Assembly: GCA_902363125.1 (NCBI GenBank)
Contig: CABIZD010000010.1
Span: forward strand, 17,963-81,962
Source of the DNA: Coriobacteriaceae bacterium
GTDB taxonomy: Bacteria; Actinomycetota; Coriobacteriia; Coriobacteriales; Coriobacteriaceae
DNA: 64,000 nucleotides
Direction of reading: 5' to 3'
Shown here: positions 25,913 to 35,414 of the stretch, in pieces
Layout: each line of letters opens with the position of its first letter
Numbering within the stretch: the first letter of the stretch is position 1
The notes under the pieces: model-generated
Seen by the model: only the letters and a program-made list of their open reading frames with translations
Told to the model about the DNA's origin: nothing
Databases searched by the model: none
Made by a program: the position numbers and the translations under genes

Positions 25913-28213
25913 TTACTCGGCAGCGGCCTTGAACTTGTTGTAGTTGATCAGGCAGCCGGCCTTGACGATGGCACGCTCCTCTGCCGTCATATCGGCAATG
26001 TAGAGCTCAATCTGCTCGACCGCACCGTCGGCGCGCACCACGTAGGCGGCGATGTCCTTTAGGTCACCGTCGAGCGCGGCACGGATACCCGGCACAAAGA
26101 CATAGTCGCCCACCTCAAAGCTGGGCTCGGCCTCCATCTGGAAGGGCACCATACCCCAGTTCATCACGTTGGAGCGATAGCGCTTGGTGGCGTACTCGTG
26201 GACGATGTTGGCCAGACCGCCGATCACGCGCTGACAGCTCGCGGCCTGCTCGCGGGCGGAACCGTCACCGGGCTTCTTGGCATAGAGCATGGAGCCGTAC
26301 TCAGTCGCCTTGGCATCGGCCGCGACACCCGCGCCGACCAGCGCCTCAAACACGCTGGCAAGCTCGGCATCGAGTGCCACCAGGTCGCCCGCTGCCTCGC
26401 CGGCAACGCGGCGCTTTTCCACCGCGTCGACCTCCTTGGAGCGGCCCACGTAGGCAGGGTCGCGACGGCTGAGCGTAAACTCGGCCAGACCCAGCGGGTT
26501 GGAGCGGAAGGAGCTCGTCTCGCCCGAGGGAATGAGCTCGTCGGTCGTAGTGACCGGGTCCATGATCTTGGAGCACACCTTGAGCAGGATGTCGTCGCCG
26601 AGAGGCTCCATCGCGGGCCACGGCTTGATGTTGGGGCCCTCGACCAGCTCGTCGGCCGGCTCAGCCTTGCCAAAGCCCCAGTACACGCGCTTCTTGTACG
26701 GCGCGTCGTCAAAGGTGTACTCGCAGGCCTCGTCCCAAATCTCCTCGGGCAGGTCGGTCGCCGGCGTCAGGACGCCGCCGTTGGCAGCCGTCGCCGCAAT
26801 GGAGCGGGCGTCCATCAGGGCCACGGCGCTCAGCTGACCGTTGCCCGGCTTGGAACCCTCGCGATTGGGGAAGTTGCGCGTGGTGTGGCGGATCGAAAGG
26901 CCGTTGTTGGCAGGCGTGTCGCCGGCGCCGAAGCACGGGCCGCAGAATGCCGTGCGCACAATCGCGCCGGCCTCCATAAGGTCGTAGATGTAGCCGCGGC
27001 GTGTAAGCTCGAGTGCCACGGGCTGGCTCGTGGGATAGACCGACAGCGAGAACTCGCCGCAGCCGGTGTTAGCGCCCTTGAGCACGCGAGCAGCCTGGAC
27101 CACGGAGTCGTAGTTGCCGCCCGAGCAGCCGGCGATAACGCCCTGCTGCACGTGCAGCTTGCCGTCGACGATCTTGTCGAGCAGACTAAAGTGCGTCTTG
27201 CCCTCGCCGATCTTGGCGGCCTCGAGCTCCACCTCATGCAGGATGTCCTCGAGGTTCTCGTTGAGCTCGTCGATCTCAAAGCCGTTAGAAGGATGGAACG
27301 GCAACGCGATCATGGGCTTGATGCTCGACAGATCGACCTCGACGCAGCCGTCGTAGTAGGCGACATCGGCGGGCTTGAGCTCGCGGTAGTCGTCGCCGCG
27401 GCCGTGCATGGCCAAAAACGCGTGTGTGTCCTCGTCGGTGGCCCAGATGGAGGAAAGGCAGGTGGTCTCGGTGGTCATGACGTCGACGCCGTTGCGATAG
27501 TCAGTCGTCATGCTCGCGATGCCGGGGCCCACGAACTCCATGACCTTGTTCTTGACGTAGCCCTTGGCAAAGACGGCGCGGATGATGGCGAGCGCCACAT
27601 CGTGCGGGCCGACGCCGGGGCGCGGAGCGCCCGTGAGGTAGATGGCGACGACGCCGGGATAGGCGACATCGTAGGTGTCGCGCAGCAGCTGCTTTGCCAG
27701 CTCGCCGCCGCCCTCGCCCACGGCCATGGTGCCCAGGGCGCCGTAGCGGGTGTGCGAGTCGGAGCCCAAGATCATCTTGCCGCAGCCGGCGAAGTTCTCA
27801 CGCATAAAGGAGTGGATGACCGCAATATGGGGCGGAACGAAGATGCCGCCGTACTTCTTAGCAGCGGAAAGGCCAAAGACGTGGTCGTCCTTGTTGATGG
27901 TGCCGCCCACGGCGCACAGCGAGTTATGGCAGTTGGTGAGCACGTAGGGCAGCGGGAACTGCTCCATGCCCGAGGCACGCGCCGTTTGGATGATGCCGAC
28001 AAAGGTGATGTCGTGGCTCGCCATGGCGTTGAAGCGGATCTTGAGCGCCTCGGGATCTCCGGACGTATTGTGTGCCTGGAGGATCGAATACGCGATGGTG
28101 CCACGCTTGGCATCCTCGGGCGTCTGCGTAATACCGCGCTCGGCAGCCTCGGCCGCAGGCACAACCTCGCTGCCGCCGCGCAGGTAGATGCCGTCCTCGT
28201 ACAGCTTGACCAT
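25913..28213 (-). CDS. Aconitase-family hydratase
   Basis: 766 residues of the aconitase/isopropylmalate isomerase superfamily. The [4Fe-4S] ligands are visible as C in [11 protein letters not shown] and the pair CGPC in [19 protein letters not shown]; substrate-site segments include [24 protein letters not shown] and the swivel-domain part NWGMVPFQ. Start at ATG 28213 with GGGAGA upstream. In Coriobacteriia, which lack a full citric acid cycle, such an enzyme may serve citrate-to-isocitrate conversion for glutamate synthesis or another hydration; the substrate cannot be fixed. Single gene, two hairpins downstream. Confidence 0.88.
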   Translation of the reverse strand: MVKLYEDGIYLRGGSEVVPAAEAAERGITQTPEDAKRGTIAYSILQAHNTSGDPEALKIRFNAMASHDITFVGIIQTARASGMEQFPLPYVLTNCHNSLCAVGGTINKDDHVFGLSAAKKYGGIFVPPHIAVIHSFMRENFAGCGKMILGSDSHTRYGALGTMAVGEGGGELAKQLLRDTYDVAYPGVVAIYLTGAPRPGVGPHDVALAIIRAVFAKGYVKNKVMEFVGPGIASMTTDYRNGVDVMTTETTCLSSIWATDEDTHAFLAMHGRGDDYRELKPADVAYYDGCVEVDLSSIKPMIALPFHPSNGFEIDELNENLEDILHEVELEAAKIGEGKTHFSLLDKIVDGKLHVQQGVIAGCSGGNYDSVVQAARVLKGANTGCGEFSLSVYPTSQPVALELTRRGYIYDLMEAGAIVRTAFCGPCFGAGDTPANNGLSIRHTTRNFPNREGSKPGNGQLSAVALMDARSIAATAANGGVLTPATDLPEEIWDEACEYTFDDAPYKKRVYWGFGKAEPADELVEGPNIKPWPAMEPLGDDILLKVCSKIMDPVTTTDELIPSGETSSFRSNPLGLAEFTLSRRDPAYVGRSKEVDAVEKRRVAGEAAGDLVALDAELASVFEALVGAGVAADAKATEYGSMLYAKKPGDGSAREQAASCQRVIGGLANIVHEYATKRYRSNVMNWGMVPFQMEAEPSFEVGDYVFVPGIRAALDGDLKDIAAYVVRADGAVEQIELYIADMTAEERAIVKAGCLINYNKFKAAAE

Positions 28214-28361
28214 ACTGTCTCCCACTCTGCCCGAAAGGCTCGGGCGCATAGCATACATTCATTCAATATCGTGCCATAGAACAGTTGCGAGTGGGTTGCG
28301 AATCTGCACGTTCACTTTATCTCGGTAAAGTAAAGGACGAGCCCCTTGCATCACTCTCCTA

Positions 28362-28657
28362 ACAAGGAGTGTCCCAAAGTGCCGGCACAAAAGGAACGTC
28401 CCCAAGTGCCAAATGCCGCAAGAATGTCCCCTTTGACTAGTCATTTAAGAACGTCCCCAATGACTACCCTGCCGTATCCGGAGCAAGGCAACGCCGCAGG
28501 TAGAGGACGGACAGCGAGCGACGTCCAGAGCGAACAAGTTGGCATGAAAAAGGCAAGGCATAGACCTTCTGGTCATGCCTTGCCTTTTGAATGACAAATT
28601 GTCGCTCTGGACGTCGAGCAGCGTCGGCCCGTTACGCGGTTTGGTAAAACCGCGTAA
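28362..28657. repeat. Compound structured repeat family B, copy I (3' side of hspR)
   Basis: Modules from the hspR stop outward (minus strand): hairpin 2 with arms GTTACGCGGTTT/AAACCGCGTAAC (28631-28658, touching the stop codon); an outer stem with arms 28520-28537 and 28599-28615; inside it a terminator-like stem of about 18 bp capped by GACC-TTCT-GGTC and flanked by T-runs; and a distal part with GACTAGTCATTT and ACGTCCCCAATGACTA words. Full copies at 48254-48512 and 51668-51926, a fragment at 57680-57759. Confidence 0.85.
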
Positions 28658-29074
28658 CTACAAATCCCCGCCGGCGCCCAGCAGCTTGCGCATGACTTGC
28701 TCGGGGTTAACTGAGCCGTCGCGCGGGGCCAGGGCGGTGATCTTCTTTTGCATCTTGTACTCGTGCAGCTCGTCCTCGAGCTGGCGTACGCGGGCGCGGA
28801 GCTTCTCGTTCTCGCGTTCGCGCTCCTCGGCACGCTCCTTCATATCGAGGATGCGCACCACGCCGGCGAGGTTGATGCCCTCGTCGGTCAGTTGGTTGAT
28901 GAGCTCCAGGCGCTCGATATCGGCACGCGAATACAGACGCGTGTTGCCGCCCGAGCGCTGGGGATTCACCAAGCCTTTGGACTCGTAGACGCGCAGAGTC
29001 TGCGGGTGCATGCCGGTCAGCTCGGCCGCCACGCTGATCATGTACAGCGGTTTGTTCCTATTGTCCTCGGCCAT
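28658..29074 (-). CDS. hspR: MerR-family heat-shock repressor HspR
   Basis: 138 residues. MerR DNA-binding domain at about 10-80 (YMISVAAELTGMHPQTLRVYESKGLVNPQRSGGNTRLYS), then a coiled-coil dimer segment (about 80-110) and a short tail. HspR typically represses the dnaK operon and clpB in actinobacteria and needs DnaK as co-repressor. It is the last gene of dnaK-grpE-dnaJ-hspR here, consistent with feedback control. Candidate operators lie upstream of dnaK and clpB. A compound structured repeat begins right at the stop codon. Confidence 0.9.
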   Translation of the reverse strand: MAEDNRNKPLYMISVAAELTGMHPQTLRVYESKGLVNPQRSGGNTRLYSRADIERLELINQLTDEGINLAGVVRILDMKERAEERERENEKLRARVRQLEDELHEYKMQKKITALAPRDGSVNPEQVMRKLLGAGGDL

Positions 29075-29146
29075 GCTACCTGACCCCTTTCCGTCTCGTT
29101 ATCGTCCATCATAAGCCCGTGGGCGCGGGCGTGCGCCGCGACCGCC

Positions 29147-30112
29147 CTAGTACGTCGCCTTGTAACGGTTGACCTTCTCGCGATAGTCGCGTGTGTCGGT
29201 CTCGCGCAGCTTGGTCATGGCATCGCGCTCGTCATCGGATAGGTTCGTGGGGACCTGCACCTTGATCTCGACGAGCAGCGCGCCTGTGCGGCCACGGTGC
29301 TTAACGTCGGGCGCCCCCATTTCCTTAAAGCGGAACTTCTTGCCCGTCTGGGTACCCGCGGGCACCTTCAGACGAACCGTCGCACCGCCGGGCGTCGGCA
29401 CGTCCACCGTGCAGCCGAGCGCCGCCTCGTAGACCGAGACCGGTACCTCCATGGTCACGTCGGCACCTTTGCGCTTAAACAGCGGGTGCTCCTCCACATG
29501 CGTGGTCACGACCAGGTCGCCGCGCTCGCCACCCGCAACGCCATACTCGCCGCGACGCTTGTAGCGCAGCTTGCCGCCGTCGACCGCACCCGCAGGCACC
29601 GAGACCGTAATGGTCTGCTGCTCACCTGTCGAGGGAATGCGATAGGTGACCTTGTGCGTCACACCGCGAAACGCGTCCTCGGCCGTCACATCGACGGTCA
29701 GCGACAGGTCGCCGCCCTTGCGAGCACGGCTGCGGCCAGCGCCGGCACCGGCAGCGCCCGCAGCCCCGGCAAAGCCCGAGCCCCAATCGCTGCCCCAGGC
29801 GCCGTTGCCGCTAAAGATGCTGTCGAAGATGTCGCCCCAGCCGCTGGCACCCGCGCCGGCACCGTAGCCGCCGCCATACGCGCCGCCCGCGCCCGGCATA
29901 CCGCCAAACATGAGCATCTGGTCGTACTCTTTGCGCTTCTTCTCGTCCGAAAGCGTCTCATAGGCCTCGCTGATCTCCTTAAACTTGGCCTCGTCGCCGC
30001 CGGCATCGGGGTGATATTTTTGCGCGAGCTTGCGAAACGCGCTCTTGATCTCTTTGTCGGAGGCGCTCTTGGATACGCCCAGGATGTCATAGAAGGTTTT
30101 GCCTGCAGCCAT
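29147..30112 (-). CDS. dnaJ: DnaJ-type co-chaperone lacking the zinc-finger domain
   Basis: 321 residues. J domain at about 5-70 with the HPD motif in KYHPDAGG, then a Gly/Ala-rich linker (about 75-135), and the two C-terminal beta domains that bind substrate. The CxxCxGxG repeats of classical DnaJ are absent, so this is the CbpA/DnaJ2 type even though it sits in the dnaK operon. Start at ATG 30112 with AGGAGAGGAG upstream rather than the longer frame. A hairpin lies between grpE and this gene. Confidence 0.92.
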   Translation of the reverse strand: MAAGKTFYDILGVSKSASDKEIKSAFRKLAQKYHPDAGGDEAKFKEISEAYETLSDEKKRKEYDQMLMFGGMPGAGGAYGGGYGAGAGASGWGDIFDSIFSGNGAWGSDWGSGFAGAAGAAGAGAGRSRARKGGDLSLTVDVTAEDAFRGVTHKVTYRIPSTGEQQTITVSVPAGAVDGGKLRYKRRGEYGVAGGERGDLVVTTHVEEHPLFKRKGADVTMEVPVSVYEAALGCTVDVPTPGGATVRLKVPAGTQTGKKFRFKEMGAPDVKHRGRTGALLVEIKVQVPTNLSDDERDAMTKLRETDTRDYREKVNRYKATY

Positions 30113-30187
30113 CGTAGCTCCTCTCCTGTTACGTCCGCCGCCCATGCAGACGACGGTTCATGCTTTCATATGGCACTAGGCCAGAAA

Positions 30188-30213
30188 GGGCCCCGGGTGT
30201 TGCCCCGGGGCCC
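30188..30213 (-). terminator. Hairpin between grpE and dnaJ
   Basis: Perfect 10-bp arms GGGCCCCGGG and CCCGGGGCCC around 6 nt; on the minus strand only CTTTCT follows, so termination is probably partial. It could set the grpE to dnaJ ratio. Confidence 0.6.
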
Positions 30214-30220
30214 TTCTCAA

Positions 30221-31063
30221 TTACTCCTCGGTGCTCTCGGCCGTATCGGCCGTAGCATCCTCGGGCGCCGCTTCGGGCTCCGGTGCGGGGCGCTTCTCGC
30301 CACCGTAGGTCACCGTCACCATCGCGGAACGCAGGATGCGATCCGCCATGCGGTAGCCCTTCTGGTACACATCGTTGACGGTCTCGTCGTACTGCGACGC
30401 GTCCTCGACGCGACCCACGGCCTGGTGCTCGAGCGGATCGAACGCCTCGCCCTTGGGGTCGATTGGCTCAACGCCCTCGTGCGCGAACACGTCGAGCAGC
30501 TTGGCATGTACCGCGTCAACGCCATCGACGAACTGCTTAAAGTCGTCGGAAAGCTCTTGACTGCGGGCATGGTCAATCGCGCGCTCGATATCGTCGATCA
30601 CCGGCAACAGCGCGGTGACAAGCTTCTCGGTCGCGCGCTCGCGCTCGGCGATACGCTCATTGGCGGTGCGGCGACGGAAGTTCTCCCAGTCGGCCTGCAG
30701 ACGGGCGGTGCGCTCGGTGGCGTCCTTTGCCTTGTCCTCTGCGGCCTTCTGAGCCTCTGCCGCAGCATCGAGCTCACTGCGCACGTCGGCGAGCTCCTTT
30801 TGGGCCTGCTCGAACTTGAGCTTAAAGTCGTTGTCGGCGGCTTCCTCACCGGCGCGGATAGCAGCTTCCACCATCTCGTCCTCGGTCATCGTCGCCTCCT
30901 TGTTGGAATCCTCTACCTGGTTCTCGGCAGCCTCGGCGGCCGCGGCCTCGTTGGCCTCGGTATCGTCGACGGCCTCTACGGGAATCTTCACGTCCTTCTC
31001 CTCAGAGTCAACGGGGGCGGCGCCAGCGGCAGCCGCCTCCGTGCGAGCTTTACGGGCGGACAT
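30221..31063 (-). CDS. grpE: Nucleotide exchange factor GrpE
   Basis: 280 residues, longer than usual (about 190) because of an acidic N-terminal extension of about 75 residues. A long coiled coil at about 80-150, then the conserved head with VTALLPVIDDIERAIDH and the C-terminal signature ASQYDETVNDVYQKGYRMADRILRSAMVTV read in parts. It releases ADP from DnaK. It starts 2 bp after the dnaK stop, so translation is probably coupled. Confidence 0.93.
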   Translation of the reverse strand: MSARKARTEAAAAGAAPVDSEEKDVKIPVEAVDDTEANEAAAAEAAENQVEDSNKEATMTEDEMVEAAIRAGEEAADNDFKLKFEQAQKELADVRSELDAAAEAQKAAEDKAKDATERTARLQADWENFRRRTANERIAERERATEKLVTALLPVIDDIERAIDHARSQELSDDFKQFVDGVDAVHAKLLDVFAHEGVEPIDPKGEAFDPLEHQAVGRVEDASQYDETVNDVYQKGYRMADRILRSAMVTVTYGGEKRPAPEPEAAPEDATADTAESTEE

Positions 31064-31065
31064 GA

Positions 31066-32958
31066 TTACTTGTCCTCGTCGTCCACAACCTCGTAGTCGG
31101 CATCGACGACGTCATCGTCGGCAGGCTGGGCGCCGGCGGCACCGTCGGTCTGCTGCTGAGCGTCGGCGTAGACAACCTGGGCCAGCTCATAGGCCACGGA
31201 CTGCAGGGACTCGCCGGCGGCCTTGATGGCCTCGACGTCAGAGCCCTCGAGCGCCTTCTTGGCGTCGGCGATAGCGGCCTCGGCCTTGGACTTCACGTCA
31301 GCGGAAACCTTGTCGCCCAGCTCGTTGAGGGTCTGCTCGGTGGAGTAGCACAGGCTGTCGGTCTGGTTGCGGACCTCGACCTCTTCCTTCTGCTTCTTGT
31401 CCTCCTCGGCATGAGCCTCGGCGTCCTTGACCATACGATCGACTTCGTCGTCGGACAGAGCAGTGGAGCCGGAGATGGTGATCTGCTGCTCCTTGCCGGT
31501 GCCCTTGTCCTTAGCGGAGACCTTGACGATACCGTTGGCGTCGATGTCGAAGGTGACCTCGATCTGCGGCACGCCGCGGCGGGCAGCCGGAATGCCGGTC
31601 AGCTGGAACTTACCGAGCGACTTGTTGTCGCGGGCAAGCTCGCGCTCGCCCTGGAGCACGTTGATCTCGACGCTGGTCTGGTTGTCGGCAGCGGTGGAGT
31701 AGACCTCGGTCTTGGAGGTCGGGATCGTGGTGTTGCGGTCGATCATCTTGGTCATGATGCCGCCCATGGTCTCGACGCCCAGCGACAGCGGGGTAACGTC
31801 GAGCAGCAGGATGCCCTCGACGTCGCCGGTGAGCACGCCGCCCTGGACGGCAGCACCGTCGGCAACGACCTCGTCGGGGTTCACGGACATGTTGGGCTGC
31901 TTGCCGGTCATGGTCTTGACGAGCTCCTGGACAGCGGGCATACGGGTGGAGCCGCCGACGAGGATGACCTCGGTCAGATCGGAGAGCTTAAGCTTGGCGT
32001 CGCGCAGGGCGTTGGTGACAGGCTGCTTGCAGCGCTCGAGCAGGTCGCGGGTGATCTTCTCGAACTCGGCGCGGGTCAGCGTGTAATTGAGGTGCAGCGG
32101 GCCGGACTGGTTCATGGTAATGAACGGCAGGTTGATGGTGGTCTGCTGGGCGGCGGAGAGCTCCTTCTTGGCGTTCTCGGCGGCCTCCTTCAGACGCTGC
32201 AGGGCCATGGGATCCTGACGCAGGTCGACACCGTTCTCCTGCTGGAACTTATCGGCCATCCAGTCGATGACGCGCTGATCCCAGTCGTCGCCGCCCAGGT
32301 GGTTGTCGCCCGAGGTGGACAGAACCTCAAACACGCCGTCGGCGAGGTCGAGGATGGAGACGTCGAAGGTGCCGCCGCCCAGGTCGAAGACCAGGATGCG
32401 CTGGTCGGTGCCCTGCTTGTCCAGGCCATAGGCAAGAGCAGCAGCGGTCGGCTCGTTGACGATACGCTTGACGTTGAGGCCGGCGATCTTACCGGCGTCC
32501 TTGGTGGCCTGACGCTGGGCGTCGTTGAAGTAGGCCGGGACGGTGATGACGGCGTCGGTGACGGTCTCGCCCAGATACTTCTCGGCGTCGGCCTTCATCT
32601 TGGCGAGCGTCATGGCGCTCACCTGCTCAGCGGTGTAATCCTTGCCCTCGATGTCGACGACGGCACGGCCGCCCTGGCCCTCCTTGACCTCATACGGCAC
32701 GGTCTTGATCTCGGAGGTGCACTCGGAGTACTTGCGGCCCATGAAGCGCTTGATGGAGAACACGGTGTTCTTGGGGTTGGTGACAGCCTGGTTCTTAGCG
32801 GCCTTACCCACGACGCGGTCGCCGTCGGCACGGAAGCCCACGACGGACGGGGTGGTGCGGTCGCCCTCGGCGTTCACGATAATGGTCGGAGAACCGCCCT
32901 CGAGAACGGCCATTGCGGAGTTAGTAGTACCAAGGTCGATACCAAGAATCTTACTCAT
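31066..32958 (-). CDS. dnaK: Hsp70 chaperone DnaK
   Basis: 630 residues, full-length Hsp70: ATPase domain opening [12 protein letters not shown], phosphate loops [12 protein letters not shown] and [10 protein letters not shown], linker [11 protein letters not shown], substrate-binding domain and helical lid, ending in an acidic DDEDK tail. First gene of the dnaK-grpE-dnaJ-hspR operon. A 25-bp palindrome about 110 bp upstream (33069-33093) matches the one before clpB. Confidence 0.97.
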   Translation of the reverse strand: MSKILGIDLGTTNSAMAVLEGGSPTIIVNAEGDRTTPSVVGFRADGDRVVGKAAKNQAVTNPKNTVFSIKRFMGRKYSECTSEIKTVPYEVKEGQGGRAVVDIEGKDYTAEQVSAMTLAKMKADAEKYLGETVTDAVITVPAYFNDAQRQATKDAGKIAGLNVKRIVNEPTAAALAYGLDKQGTDQRILVFDLGGGTFDVSILDLADGVFEVLSTSGDNHLGGDDWDQRVIDWMADKFQQENGVDLRQDPMALQRLKEAAENAKKELSAAQQTTINLPFITMNQSGPLHLNYTLTRAEFEKITRDLLERCKQPVTNALRDAKLKLSDLTEVILVGGSTRMPAVQELVKTMTGKQPNMSVNPDEVVADGAAVQGGVLTGDVEGILLLDVTPLSLGVETMGGIMTKMIDRNTTIPTSKTEVYSTAADNQTSVEINVLQGERELARDNKSLGKFQLTGIPAARRGVPQIEVTFDIDANGIVKVSAKDKGTGKEQQITISGSTALSDDEVDRMVKDAEAHAEEDKKQKEEVEVRNQTDSLCYSTEQTLNELGDKVSADVKSKAEAAIADAKKALEGSDVEAIKAAGESLQSVAYELAQVVYADAQQQTDGAAGAQPADDDVVDADYEVVDDEDK

Positions 32959-33068
32959 TAGAAATTCCCTCTCTCTTTTGCGTTCGCGCCGCCTCGACGA
33001 TCTGTCGCGCGGCGCTTCGGCTTGTCTTTCAGGATGTAGTGTATCCCCTTATGGGCCGGAATATACAA

Positions 33069-33093
33069 AATCTAAGTCAATTCATATAAGATT
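33069..33093 (-). promoter_or_regulatory. Candidate HspR/HAIR-like operator upstream of dnaK
   Basis: Halves AATCTAAGTC and ATATAAGATT, same spacing as at 22645-22669; only the central bases differ. On the minus strand it contains TTGACT, which could be a -35 box, so repressor binding would block the promoter. Confidence 0.6.
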
Positions 33094-33252
33094 TCTTATT
33101 GCTGAGAGTTTAGGTTCTTAAATGCGCAGGTAGACGCACTGTTTGAGTTCTCGGCAAATCTATCGAGATCTATGTAGAGATGGCTGAGGTTTGCGTCCGG
33201 GGGTGCCTGGGGGCCGTCTTGCGGAAAGCTCATCCCGGTTTGAGCGTGGATT

Positions 33253-33394
33253 CCGGGTCGCAGTTTCCGTCTGAAGGCTCAACCGGAAACCGTATCCCGT
33301 TTTGAGAGCTGATACCGGCTCGCATTTTCCGCTAGCGGGCCTAACCGGAAACTGCAACCCGTTTTTCGACAAAATAATGGGATGCGGTTTCCGC
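33253..33394. repeat. Repeat family G, alternating array of five units
   Basis: A unit of the form CGGAAACNGCANCCCG occurs five times in alternating orientation at 33253-33269, 33283-33299, 33314-33331, 33345-33361 and 33379-33394, spaced 30-34 bp. Neighbouring units can pair. The rest of the 33094-33616 spacer shows no gene. Confidence 0.75.
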
Positions 33395-33616
33395 AAGCAC
33401 GCTCAATCGCCCTATATTTCAAGTCACCTTTAGCTAACATTTATGCAGCTCAACGGCCCCACCTGCGCGTTTTTTAGTAAACCTTGGCATACTCGGCGAA
33501 CGGTATGAAGATGCCGGCCAGAGGGTATTGCAAACGGTCGCTCCCGTGGTATGTTTTTGCCCGAATCAAACCGGCGCGCATCGCCTGTAGCGTCGGTCAA
33601 CAGAGAGGAAACTACC

Positions 33617-33802
33617 ATGGCTCATCCCGTAATTGATGCCGACGAGTGCATCGCTTGTGGCGTTTGCGTCGACTCCTGCCCCGCTGGCGTTCTGGAGCTC
33701 CAGGACGTCGCTACCGTCGCTGACGAGGACTCCTGCGTCGCCTGTGGCGCTTGCCAGGACGCTTGCCCCGCTGGCGCGATCACCGAGATCGTCGAGGAGT
33801 AA
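33617..33802 (+). CDS. Small 2[4Fe-4S] ferredoxin
   Basis: 61 residues with two clostridial-type motifs, CIACGVCVDSCP and CVACGACQDACP, each binding one [4Fe-4S] cluster. Low-potential electron carrier for anaerobic redox enzymes. ATG 33617 is chosen because GAGAGG lies upstream and the product begins directly with the ferredoxin fold; a longer frame adds 22 unrelated residues. Single-gene unit with a strong terminator. Confidence 0.95.
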   Translation: MAHPVIDADECIACGVCVDSCPAGVLELQDVATVADEDSCVACGACQDACPAGAITEIVEE

Positions 33803-33846
33803 CAACTCCCCCACTTGCACACTCAAAAGTACACCGTGCACAAAAA

Positions 33847-33884
33847 AAAGGAGGCTTCCGCATCGCCGCGGAGGCCTCCTTTTG
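33847..33884 (+). terminator. Terminator of the ferredoxin gene
   Basis: About 15-bp stem (AAAGGAGGCTTCCGC against GCGGAGGCCTCCTTT, one wobble) followed by T residues; A-run on the other side makes it bidirectional. Confidence 0.88.
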
Positions 33885-33921
33885 CATATGTGGGCAGCTA
33901 ATTTGGAGCGGGACCCTTGGC

Positions 33922-33989
33922 AGTTGCGGTGGAATAGTTCCTGTTTTATGTCTTGGATGCCGATTTTAGGAACTATTTCACCGCAACTT
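33922..33989. repeat. Palindromic repeat family A, copy 2
   Basis: Arms AGTTGCGGTGGAATAGTTCC and inverse, loop about 24 nt flanked by CTGTTT and TTTAGG. Ends 16 nt from the stop codon of the minus-strand niaR gene. Confidence 0.85.
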
Positions 33990-34005
33990 ATAGATGCGGC
34001 GTCGA

Positions 34006-34551
34006 CTAGGACAAATCGTCTTCGTAGGGCATCAGGTCTGCTAGGTAGCCTTTTTCCTTGAGCATCGCCTCGATCTCGTCGAGGGTCTGTTCGTCCTCCG
34101 CCGCAATGCGATGGAAGTGGTAGCCGCTGGTCACCGTTAGCAGCGGAAAGCTCTTGCCGCTCTCGATATCGCGCAGATAGCGCTCGACATCGCGGCGATT
34201 GCGGATGTCCAGATCAGCCGTGATCTTACCGTATACGCGGTGATTGACGATCACATTGAGCACGGAGCCGCCGGCGTCGACGATACTCGTGAGCTCATCG
34301 CCCGCCTGCTCCACGCTGTGGCGAACCTTGACCAAGCGCGTGGGCACAGCGGGGCTGCTGGGGGCCTCCTGCAGCACATAACCACGGTTGGTCGCCACGA
34401 TATCGTGCCCGTCGGCGCGCAGCAGAGCGATGTCTTGCACGACAATCTGGCGGCTCACACCCACCTCGCGGGCAAGTGCGCTGCCCGAAACGGGTCCCTT
34501 GGCTCCCTCGAGCACGGCCATGATGGCACGGCGACGCTCGCGGGCGTCCAT
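34006..34551 (-). CDS. niaR: NAD biosynthesis repressor NiaR (HTH plus 3H domain)
   Basis: 181 residues. An N-terminal winged helix (LAREVGVSRQIVVQDIALLRADG) is followed by a 3H domain with the name-giving histidines in VRHSVEQ, VNHRVYG and GYHFHRI; this fold binds nicotinic acid as co-repressor and a metal. It ends the nadA-nadB-nadC-niaR operon, and its ATG overlaps the nadC stop (TAATG). A large palindrome over the nadA promoter is the obvious target, which gives autoregulation. Confidence 0.92.
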   Translation of the reverse strand: MDARERRRAIMAVLEGAKGPVSGSALAREVGVSRQIVVQDIALLRADGHDIVATNRGYVLQEAPSSPAVPTRLVKVRHSVEQAGDELTSIVDAGGSVLNVIVNHRVYGKITADLDIRNRRDVERYLRDIESGKSFPLLTVTSGYHFHRIAAEDEQTLDEIEAMLKEKGYLADLMPYEDDLS

Positions 34552-35411
34552 TATTTACCGTCCAACAGACGCAGGTGCTTGAGCGAGAGGTCGAGAATCG
34601 GCGCAGAGTGAGTCAGCGCCCCCGAGCTAATAAAGTCAACGCCCAGGTCGGCGAGCGCGCGGATATTGCTGGCGTCCACGTTGCCCGAGCACTCGGTCTT
34701 GGCGCGGCCGGCGATAAGCTCAATCGCGGCAGCCATATCGTCGTGGGTCATGTTGTCGAACATGATGATGTCGGCGCCGGCCTCCACAGCCTCGCGCACC
34801 ATGTCCAGGTTCTCGCACTCAATCTCGACCGTCGTGGTAAACGACGCATGGGCGCGCGCCATCTCGATCGCGCGCGCCACGCCACCGGCGGCATCGATGT
34901 GGTTGTCCTTGAGCATGACGGCCGTCGACAGGTTGTAGCGGTGGTTGCTGCCGCCGCCGATCTCGACCGCCGCCTTCTCAAACACGCGCATACCCGGCGT
35001 GGTCTTGCGCGTGTCGACGAGCACAGTCTTGGTGCCCTCGAGCGCTGCAGCCATCTGGTGCGTATAGGTAGCGATGCCGCTCATGCGCTGCAGGTAGTTG
35101 AGCGCCACACGCTCGCCCGAAAGCAGCACGCGCGCGTCGCCGCGCACCTGACCCACATGGTCGCCGGCGTGCACCTCGTCGCCATCGGCAACGTCGAGCA
35201 GCACCGAGCTCTGCGGATCCAGCAACTCAAAGGTGCGGGCAAACACATCCAAGCCGGCGATGATGCCGTCGGCCTTGGCGATAAGCTCCACCGTGGCGGG
35301 GCGCGCCGTGGGACACACGCTCGCCGTGCTCACGTCCTCGAACGTGATGTCCTCGCGCAGGGCCTGCAGAATCAGATCATCGGCGACGAGCTTCATGGTA
35401 ATGGGATTCAT
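34551..35411 (-). CDS. nadC: Quinolinate phosphoribosyltransferase (NadC)
   Basis: 286 residues; makes nicotinate mononucleotide from quinolinate and PRPP, releasing CO2. Family features: LREDITFEDVST near the N-terminus, GERVALNYLQRMSGIATYT, VDTRKTTPGMR, EIGGGSNHRYNL and DNHIDAAGG, DIIMFDNM. GGAGGAG lies before the ATG. It follows nadB by 3 bp. Confidence 0.96.
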   Translation of the reverse strand: MNPITMKLVADDLILQALREDITFEDVSTASVCPTARPATVELIAKADGIIAGLDVFARTFELLDPQSSVLLDVADGDEVHAGDHVGQVRGDARVLLSGERVALNYLQRMSGIATYTHQMAAALEGTKTVLVDTRKTTPGMRVFEKAAVEIGGGSNHRYNLSTAVMLKDNHIDAAGGVARAIEMARAHASFTTTVEIECENLDMVREAVEAGADIIMFDNMTHDDMAAAIELIAGRAKTECSGNVDASNIRALADLGVDFISSGALTHSAPILDLSLKHLRLLDGK

Positions 35412-35414
35412 GGT

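Noticed and set aside
26198..28279. 693-codon open frame opposite the aconitase-family gene
   Set aside because: High-GC third-position shadow of a well-supported gene with Fe-S motifs; no domain in the translation.
31411..32961. 516-codon frame opposite dnaK
   Set aside because: Antisense shadow of dnaK, as commonly seen in high-GC genomes.
33253..33394. CRISPR array
   Set aside because: Units alternate in orientation, spacers are not unique, and no cas genes are present.
33430..33618. 62-codon frame on the minus strand before the ferredoxin gene
   Set aside because: No ribosome site, overlaps the ferredoxin promoter region and shows no protein-like features.
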